From Burkholderiaceae bacterium (GTDB lineage: Bacteria > Pseudomonadota > Gammaproteobacteria > Burkholderiales > Burkholderiaceae): a stretch of DNA of 5,294 nucleotides. Positions 1 to 4,222 of this stretch are shown piece by piece. The translations under genes were made by a program, and so were the position numbers. The first letter of the stretch is position 1; each line of letters opens with the position of its first letter. The notes under the pieces were generated by a model, which was not told where the DNA came from, did not search any database, and saw only the letters and a program-made list of their open reading frames with translations. The DNA lies in contig JAGOCV010000280.1 in assembly GCA_017998575.1 (NCBI GenBank), positions 1 to 5,294 of the forward strand. Reading direction: 5' to 3'.

Positions 1-126
1 CACGACAACCTCTACCCCACGCTGCTGGGCCTGCTCGACGTGGCGTCGCCCACCTATCGGCCGGCGCTGGATCTGTTCGGCCCTTGCCGCGCGGGCGGCG
101 GGCAGTTGCTGGCCCGCCGTTCCTGA
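1..126 (+). CDS. eptA: Lipid A phosphoethanolamine transferase (EptA/PmrC type), C-terminal fragment
   Basis: Only the last 41 codons and the TGA stop are in the window; the gene enters from the left edge in frame 1. The fragment opens with HDNLYPTLLGLLDV, followed by a Y-x-P-A-L-D-L-F-x-P-C-R stretch. This is the typical C-terminal end of the sulfatase-fold phosphoethanolamine transferases, where an S-H-D-N-L-(F/Y)-x-T-(V/M/L)-L-G-L-x-D-V block is followed by a short tail. Members of this family are inner-membrane enzymes with a periplasmic catalytic domain. They move phosphoethanolamine from phosphatidylethanolamine to lipid A and so affect polymyxin sensitivity. The metal-binding residues lie upstream and cannot be checked. 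The gene converges on the iron-binding-protein gene with a shared terminator between them, so it is probably functionally unrelated to the iron locus. A relative with another acceptor (EptB/EptC-like or core-modifying) cannot be excluded. Confidence 0.8.
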   Translation, partial: HDNLYPTLLGLLDVASPTYRPALDLFGPCRAGGGQLLARRS

Positions 127-140
127 ACGTTGCGGCGCGC

Positions 141-178
141 CCAAGGAAAACGGCGGACCGTGGTCCGCCGTTTCTTGG
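141..178. terminator. Bidirectional intrinsic terminator between convergent genes
   Basis: A perfect 12-base inverted repeat AAACGGCGGACC / GGTCCGCCGTTT (148-159 and 162-173) is separated by only GT. A further imperfect match, CCAAGG / CTTGG, flanks it. Reading rightwards the stem ends in TTTCTT; reading leftwards it ends in TTTTCCTT. Both are short T-rich tails of the kind seen in GC-rich terminators. It lies 14 bases after the transferase stop and 17 bases from the end of the minus-strand iron-binding-protein gene, so it can serve both converging transcripts. Confidence 0.85.
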
Positions 179-195
179 TGGAGCTGGAGCGCCGT

Positions 196-1248
196 TTACT
201 TGAAGCCGACGCGGTCCAGCATCTGCTGCACCTTGGTCTGGTTGGCACCCACGGCGCCGATCGGAATGGTCTCGCTCTTGAACGTGCCTGCCGGGCCCGT
301 CATGGTCTTGAGGGCCGGGTTGTCGGTGGTCACGCCCTTGGCCACGGGCCATTCGTTGTTGCCGTTGGCGAAGTAGTTCTGCGCCGCCGGGCTGGCCAGG
401 TATTCGAGCAGCTTGATGGCGTTGTCCTTGTTCTTGGCATGGCGTGCCACGCCGCCGCCGGCGATGTTCAGGTGCGTGCCCCAGCTGGCCTGGTTGGGGA
501 ACACCACGCTGACCTTCTCGGCCACGGCGCGGTCCTCGGCCTTGTCCGAGCGCATCAGGCGGGCGAGGTAGTAGCTGTTGGTGATGGCGATGGCGCACTC
601 ACCGGCGGCCACGCCCTTGATCTGGTCGGTGTCGCCGCCCTTGGGTGCGCGCGCCAGGTTGGCGTTGACGCCCTTGAGCCATTCCTCGGCCTTGGCCTCG
701 CCCATGTGCTGGGTGACCGCGCCGAACAGGCTCAGGTTGTAAGGGTGCGAGCCCGAGCGGATGCAGATCTTGCCCTTGTTGACCGGGGCGGCCAGCTTCT
801 CGTAGGCGTCCACATCCTCGAGCTTCACCCGGGTCTTGTCGTAGACGATCACGCGGGCACGCGTGGAGAAACCGAACCACGAGATGCCGCCGTCGGCCGC
901 GGCGTTGCTGCGCAGGTTGGCGGGGATCGCGTTCTCCAGCAGCGTGGAGCGCACCGGCAGGAACAGGCCGTCGGCCTCGGCACGGTACAGGCGTGCCGCA
1001 TCCACCATGAGGATCACGTCGGCGGGCGAGGCCGCGCCTTCGGCCTTCAGACGCGCGACGATGCCGGCGTCGTCGGAGTCCACGCGGTTGATACGGATGC
1101 CGGTGGCTTGGGTAAAGCCCGAGTACAGCGCTTCGTCGGTCGCGTAGTGGCGGGCCGAGTACAGGTTGACCACCTGCTGCTGGGCCACGGCGGCCGTGGA
1201 ACAGGCCACCAGAAGGGCGGCGGCCAGGGGCTTGAAGCGGATGCGCAT
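196..1248 (-). CDS. fbpA: Periplasmic Fe(III)-binding protein of an ABC iron transporter (FbpA/FutA family)
   Basis: This is a 350-residue protein with a clear Sec signal peptide: positive MRIRFK, a hydrophobic core and a likely cut after AVA (residue 22), giving a mature protein starting QQQ. It belongs to the class of periplasmic binding proteins that hold ferric iron through tyrosines. YSARHY lies at residues 30-35, so mature His12 and Tyr13 fall where FutA-type proteins have ligands. A tyrosine sits in SHPYNLSL (Tyr170), and the hallmark tyrosine pair is in TNSYYLAR (Tyr226-Tyr227). The middle WFGFSTRARVIVYDK block is also typical. The length is normal for the family. The start at 1248 is chosen because it opens the signal peptide; a start at 1308 would add 20 residues in front of it. 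A GGAG lies 12 bases upstream inside a small palindrome. No permease or ATPase gene is adjacent, so the transporter partners must be elsewhere. A Fur-like site lies 65-79 bases upstream of the start. Confidence 0.93.
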   Translation of the reverse strand: MRIRFKPLAAALLVACSTAAVAQQQVVNLYSARHYATDEALYSGFTQATGIRINRVDSDDAGIVARLKAEGAASPADVILMVDAARLYRAEADGLFLPVRSTLLENAIPANLRSNAAADGGISWFGFSTRARVIVYDKTRVKLEDVDAYEKLAAPVNKGKICIRSGSHPYNLSLFGAVTQHMGEAKAEEWLKGVNANLARAPKGGDTDQIKGVAAGECAIAITNSYYLARLMRSDKAEDRAVAEKVSVVFPNQASWGTHLNIAGGGVARHAKNKDNAIKLLEYLASPAAQNYFANGNNEWPVAKGVTTDNPALKTMTGPAGTFKSETIPIGAVGANQTKVQQMLDRVGFK

Positions 1249-1253
1249 GGTTT

Positions 1254-1265
1254 CGGAGTTCTCCG
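1254..1265 (-). promoter_or_regulatory. Small palindrome containing the fbpA ribosome binding site
   Basis: On the minus strand the sequence CGGAGAACTCCG is a perfect inverted repeat, with five-base arms around AA. It contains the only convincing Shine-Dalgarno sequence (GGAG, 12 bases before the ATG at 1248). In RNA it could form a four-pair stem with a GAAC loop and partly hide the ribosome binding site. The GGAG is seen directly; the structural effect is inferred and the stem is short. Confidence 0.4.
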
Positions 1266-1298
1266 TATGAGGGGAAGAGATGGGAAAAAGCGCGCCCA

Positions 1299-1327
1299 TC
1301 ATAGCCAACGAACGCGAATCATTCTCA
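1299..1327 (-). promoter_or_regulatory. Predicted fbpA promoter with overlapping Fur box
   Basis: Bases 1313-1327 (plus strand CGCGAATCATTCTCA) match the 7-1-7 Fur consensus TGATAATNATTATCA at 10 of 14 positions. The right half-site is strong (ATTCTCA) and the left half weak. On the minus strand TATGAT at 1299-1304 is a good -10 hexamer (5 of 6 to TATAAT). The Fur-like site covers the place where the -35 element would be, and no clear -35 is present. Binding there would block RNA polymerase, which fits iron repression of a ferric-iron-binding protein. The predicted transcript would have a leader of roughly 40-45 bases. Confidence 0.6.
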
Positions 1328-1333
1328 TAAAAA

Positions 1334-1379
1334 CCCCGAACGCCGGACGTTCTTTGGGAAGGCGTTGGCTATGGCGGGG
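1334..1379. repeat. Interrupted inverted repeat in the divergent control region
   Basis: CCCCG (1334-1338) and AACGCC (1339-1344) are matched by GGCGTT (1361-1366) and CGGGG (1375-1379), giving 11 possible pairs with an 8-base interruption on one side. Nested inside, GAACG-CCGGA-CGTTC (1338-1352) is a perfect five-base inverted repeat with a five-base centre. It sits between the two predicted divergent promoters, so it may lie in neither transcript and could be a protein-binding site. No T-run follows, so it does not look like a terminator. Function unknown. Confidence 0.35.
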
Positions 1380-1399
1380 ATGAACATCCTTGCCTTGCC

Positions 1400-1410
1400 A
1401 GTGCGGCACT
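1400..1410. repeat. Perfect 11-base palindrome next to the second Fur box
   Basis: AGTGC-G-GCACT is a perfect inverted repeat with one central base. Its last base is the first T of the TTGACG that looks like a -35 element for the small plus-strand gene. It could be an operator half-site pair for an unknown regulator, but a palindrome this short can arise by chance. Confidence 0.3.
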
Positions 1411-1433
1411 TGACGCCGAGAATTGTTCTCATT
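1410..1433 (+). promoter_or_regulatory. Predicted promoter and Fur box for the small membrane peptide gene
   Basis: TTGACG at 1410-1415 matches the -35 consensus at 5 of 6 bases. Directly after it, CGAGAATTGTTCTCA (1417-1431) matches the 7-1-7 Fur consensus at 10 of 14 positions and contains the perfect inverted repeat GAGAA-TTG-TTCTC. The site would lie between -35 and -10, a classic position for Fur repression. No good -10 is visible; CATTAC or TACGCA near 1430-1438 are weak candidates. The small gene starts about 75 bases downstream. This box shares AAT--TTCTCAT with the fbpA-side box and points the same way. Confidence 0.6.
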
Positions 1434-1492
1434 ACGCACCCTCTGCCAGAGGGCATTCCATGATCCCGGAGGGCATCGATCCCTCTCACCAC

Positions 1493-1497
1493 AGGAG
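1493..1497 (+). promoter_or_regulatory. Ribosome binding site of the 30-residue peptide gene
   Basis: AGGAG lies 8 bases before the ATG at 1506. This is near-ideal sequence and spacing, better than the site of the neighbouring fbpA. It is a main reason for calling the very short gene real and for choosing this ATG over the upstream ATG at 1460, which is in another frame. Confidence 0.75.
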
Positions 1498-1505
1498 TCA
1501 CGACC

Positions 1506-1598
1506 ATGAAAACCGTTCGGCGCATCACCGGCTTCGTCATCTCGGGCTCGGGCCTGCTGGCCCTGCTCTCGCACGTGGCGCACGGCTGGGGCGGTTGA
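1506..1598 (+). CDS. Small one-helix membrane peptide of 30 residues, function unknown
   Basis: The gene runs from ATG at 1506 to TGA at 1596-1598. The product starts MKTVRR, has one hydrophobic stretch at about residues 7-25 (ITGFVISGSGLLALL...) and ends SHVAHGWGG. The two arginines before the helix predict an N-terminus in the cytoplasm and the histidine-containing end (His23, His26, Trp28) at the periplasmic face. Evidence that it is a gene: a strong ribosome binding site at ideal spacing, a Fur-like promoter region upstream, G or C in 27 of its 30 third codon positions before the stop, and a neat fit between its divergent and convergent neighbours (only 14 bases to the stop of the next gene). 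It is not a usual signal peptide, because little follows the helix. I do not recognise a named family. By analogy with small subunits of membrane haem enzymes such as CydX, it might help the adjacent PepSY reductase, but this is only inference. Confidence 0.65.
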   Translation: MKTVRRITGFVISGSGLLALLSHVAHGWGG

Positions 1599-1612
1599 GA
1601 CCGGCCGGCCGC

Positions 1613-4222
1613 TCAGTACACGTCGCGCCGCAGGCGGCCCTGCGACAGCAGCTCTTCCACGGCGTCGCCGCCCAGGATGTCGCGCAGCGCGGCATCCACG
1701 CCACCAGCCATGCCCTGCAGGCTGCCGCACACGAACAGCGTTGCGCCATCCGCCACCCAGCCACGCACGTCGGCTGCCGCGGCCAGCAGTCGGTGCTGCA
1801 CATATTCGTGATGATTCGAATCGCGTGAGAACACCCAGTCCACCCGTTCGAGCAGGCCTTCGGCTTGCCAGCGGTCGATCTCTTCGCCGCAGAGCCGGTC
1901 GTGCGCGTGATGCCGCTCGCCGAAGAGCAGCCAGTTGCGCCGGGCGCCCTGGCGCACGCGGGCGCGCAGGTGCCCGCGCAGGCCCGCCAGACCCGATCCG
2001 TTGCCGATGAAGATGCAGGGCCGCTCGGCCTCGACCGGGCCGAAGGCGGGATTTGCCACCAGCCGTGCCTGCAGCGTGGCCCCCACACTGCCATCGGCGG
2101 TGAGCCACCCCGAGGCGAGGCCCAGCCTGTCTTCGTGGCGGGCCTGGCGCACCAGGAGTTGCACGCCGGCATCGGCCGGCACCGAGGCGATGGAGTAGCG
2201 GCGCGGCGCGATGGGCCGCAGGCCCGCGACCAGTTGCGCGGCCGAGGCGGGAGCCGTGGCCGGGTCGCACTCGCTGTGGGCCAGCAGTTCGGCCAGCGTG
2301 CAGGGGCCGGCAGGGCCCTCTGCGACGTCTTCCGGGTCCAGGCCCCAGCCACGCAGGCGGGCCTGCACGCAGGCCGCACTGGGGGTCACCACCACTTCGA
2401 CCAGTGCGCCCGGCGACCATTCGCACGGTAGCTGCGGCCGCAGCGTGACTTCGAACAGCGGCGCGCCACTGCTGCCCGCGTTGAGCAGGCGGCGGTCCGC
2501 GAGCGTCCAGGTCTGCCACTCGGGCGTGCCGGCGGCGGCACCCGCCAGCGGCACCGCCGTCCCGGCCAGATCCTGCAGGCCGGACCACCAGCGCGCCAGC
2601 GCCGCCTCGTCATTGGCGTCCAGTTCCACCATCGGCCACAGCGGCGTCGCGTGCAACGACTGCAGGCGCGCGTCGAGGGCGCGGCCGAAACCGCAGAACT
2701 GCGGATAGCGCCGGTCGCCGAGCGCCAGCACCGCGTACTGCCAGCCGGGCAGTGACGTGCCAGGCTCACCGTCGATGAAACCTCGCGCAAAACGCCGCGC
2801 GGTGTCGGGCGCCTGGCCATCGCCAAAGCTGGCGGCCACGATCAGCACACGCGCGTCGGCCGGCAGCCGTTCGGGTTGCAGGCGGGCCAGCGGCAGCAGC
2901 TCGACCGCCTGGCCGGCCGCCGCAAGTGCCGAGGCGGTCTCCACCGCCAGGCGTTCGGCGGTGCCGCTCTGGCTGGCATGCAGCACCCAGATCGGTGTTG
3001 CATGGCCTGTTGTCCTGGCAGCGCCTGCCAGGCCGCGCGCGCCGGCACGGGCCGCGCGTTGATCGCGCCGCCGTCCCAGATACAGCATCCAGCCGGTGAC
3101 GGCCAGCACGGGCAGGCCCAGGCTCGACAGGGCCATGGCGATGCGGCCGGCCAGGCTCCAGTTGCCGGTGTGCAGTGCGTACACCAGCGTGAGTGCCCAG
3201 GCACCCGGTGCCAGATCGGCGTGGCGGTCGTCGCGCGCGATGCGCGCGCCGACCGTATCGGCGAGCATGCGGTTGCGTGCCCGGTCGTAGCCGGCATCGC
3301 GGGCCAGCCAGGTGATCTGCACGGCCTGACCCGGCCGCTCGGGTGCGCGCAGGCTGGCCTGTTGCCAGCCGTCGCCCACACGGTCCTGGAACAGCTGCCA
3401 CGCGCGGTCGAGCTCGGCCGGCCATTGCGCGGCACGCGCCGCATCCACCGGCCCGGTTGCGCGCGGCATGCGTGGCTCGCGCGGCTGGCCGGCGATGCGG
3501 TCGACCTGCTCGCGCACGATGTCGAACGACCAGTACATGCCGGTGAGCGCCGACACCAGCAGCAGCGGCAGGATCCAGGTCGCAGCCACGGCGTGGATCG
3601 CCCAGAGCATCGGCCGCCCGCGCAGGCCGCGGCGGATCGTCAGCCATTCCCGCCAGTCCGCCGCGCGCCGGGGCCAGCGCAGGTAGAGGCCCGAGGCGAC
3701 GAAGAGCACCAGGGCAATCGCCAGCACGCCGGTGGCGATGCGGCCCTGTGCCTTGGGCAGCAGCAGCCAGCGGTGCAGCGCCTCGATCCACTCGAAAGCG
3801 GCGTCGCCACGCAGGGCGCGCAGCTCGCCCGTGTACGGATCGGCGAACAGCGTCTCGCCGCCGGTCTCGCCGGGCCGTGCCGTGAACACCACGCGCGCCG
3901 CCGCGCCGGGTGCATCGAACAGCGTGATCGTGGCCACGCGCCGCTGGCCCACGGCCCGCACCACCGCTTCGCCGATGCCGCCCGGCGTGAGCGGCACGCT
4001 GCCGTCGGTGCGCGGCGCCACCGACACGACGCCGGGATTGGCCAGCGTCAGCAGCTCGGCGCGGAACGACAGCGCTGCGCCCGTGAGCCCGATCACCGCC
4101 AGCAAGGTGCCCAGCGTGATGCCGGCGATCCAGTGCAGCCACGACACCGCCTGCCTCAGCGGCGGCAGGGCATCGAGCGCGCCCGCGCGGCGCAGGGACG
4201 ATACGGCCGTGGTCGAAGTCAC
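1613..4222 (-). CDS. PepSY-flavodoxin-NADPH reductase fusion: predicted inner-membrane ferric siderophore reductase
   Basis: The product has 869 residues. The N-terminal half is a PepSY-type membrane reductase with four helices at about 28-53, 161-183, 207-233 and 359-383. Periplasmic loops of about 107 and 125 residues lie between helices 1-2 and 3-4, and positive residues (PRR...RRGLRGR, GRRRDQR) mark the cytoplasmic sides. Four histidines, His30, His150, His210 and His351, are placed to bind two haems. Residues 411-553 are a flavodoxin domain: SQSGTAE FMN-phosphate loop at 417-423, ASFGDG at 464-469, LALGD at 499-503. The rest resembles CysJ: FAD-binding RRYS (674-677) and GLASGWL (701-707), NADPH-binding IGNGSG (739-744), FGER (767-770), SRD...YVQ (799-809), CGS (832-834), and a RRDVY C-terminus like that of CysJ. 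The FAD connecting region is short. The GTG start is chosen because it overlaps the receptor stop as GTGA; an ATG at 4333 would read through receptor coding sequence. It probably passes electrons from NADPH to periplasmic ferric siderophores, like FoxB but with its own electron supply. Similar proteins are often labelled only as sulfite reductase flavoprotein. Confidence 0.9.
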   Translation of the reverse strand: MTSTTAVSSLRRAGALDALPPLRQAVSWLHWIAGITLGTLLAVIGLTGAALSFRAELLTLANPGVVSVAPRTDGSVPLTPGGIGEAVVRAVGQRRVATITLFDAPGAAARVVFTARPGETGGETLFADPYTGELRALRGDAAFEWIEALHRWLLLPKAQGRIATGVLAIALVLFVASGLYLRWPRRAADWREWLTIRRGLRGRPMLWAIHAVAATWILPLLLVSALTGMYWSFDIVREQVDRIAGQPREPRMPRATGPVDAARAAQWPAELDRAWQLFQDRVGDGWQQASLRAPERPGQAVQITWLARDAGYDRARNRMLADTVGARIARDDRHADLAPGAWALTLVYALHTGNWSLAGRIAMALSSLGLPVLAVTGWMLYLGRRRDQRAARAGARGLAGAARTTGHATPIWVLHASQSGTAERLAVETASALAAAGQAVELLPLARLQPERLPADARVLIVAASFGDGQAPDTARRFARGFIDGEPGTSLPGWQYAVLALGDRRYPQFCGFGRALDARLQSLHATPLWPMVELDANDEAALARWWSGLQDLAGTAVPLAGAAAGTPEWQTWTLADRRLLNAGSSGAPLFEVTLRPQLPCEWSPGALVEVVVTPSAACVQARLRGWGLDPEDVAEGPAGPCTLAELLAHSECDPATAPASAAQLVAGLRPIAPRRYSIASVPADAGVQLLVRQARHEDRLGLASGWLTADGSVGATLQARLVANPAFGPVEAERPCIFIGNGSGLAGLRGHLRARVRQGARRNWLLFGERHHAHDRLCGEEIDRWQAEGLLERVDWVFSRDSNHHEYVQHRLLAAAADVRGWVADGATLFVCGSLQGMAGGVDAALRDILGGDAVEELLSQGRLRRDVY
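4219..4222 (-). other. GTGA start-stop overlap (translational coupling)
   Basis: On the minus strand the receptor ends ...GAC CTG TGA, and the downstream reductase starts GTG ACT TCG within the same bases, so the two genes share four bases. No strong Shine-Dalgarno sequence precedes the GTG. Ribosomes finishing the receptor therefore probably restart here, which ties reductase output to receptor output and shows the two are one operon. Confidence 0.75.

Noticed and set aside
1249..1308. Upstream ATG at 1308 as start of the iron-binding protein
   Set aside because: It would place 20 non-conserved residues before an obvious signal peptide and start inside the predicted promoter, upstream of the predicted transcription start.
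130..1383. Long plus-strand open frame of 417 codons opposite the iron-binding-protein gene
   Set aside because: It is antisense to a well-recognised protein. Its translation is a low-complexity Gly/Val/His/Arg/Ala mix typical of the complement of GC-rich codons, and it begins inside the terminator.
1325..1540. Minus-strand 71-codon open frame in the divergent region
   Set aside because: It covers the control elements and overlaps the small plus-strand gene. It shows no convincing domain and no supporting ribosome binding site.
1601..1610. GGCCGGCC-containing palindrome between the two convergent stops at 1598 and 1613
   Set aside because: It is too short and lacks a T-run, and such GC palindromes are common at this base composition. 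It is not called a terminator.
1299..2588. Minus-strand 429-codon frame spanning the intergenic region and the 3' part of the PepSY fusion
   Set aside because: It runs out of frame with the fusion gene, across the small plus-strand gene and both Fur-like sites. Its translation is Arg/Pro/Ala-rich without motifs.
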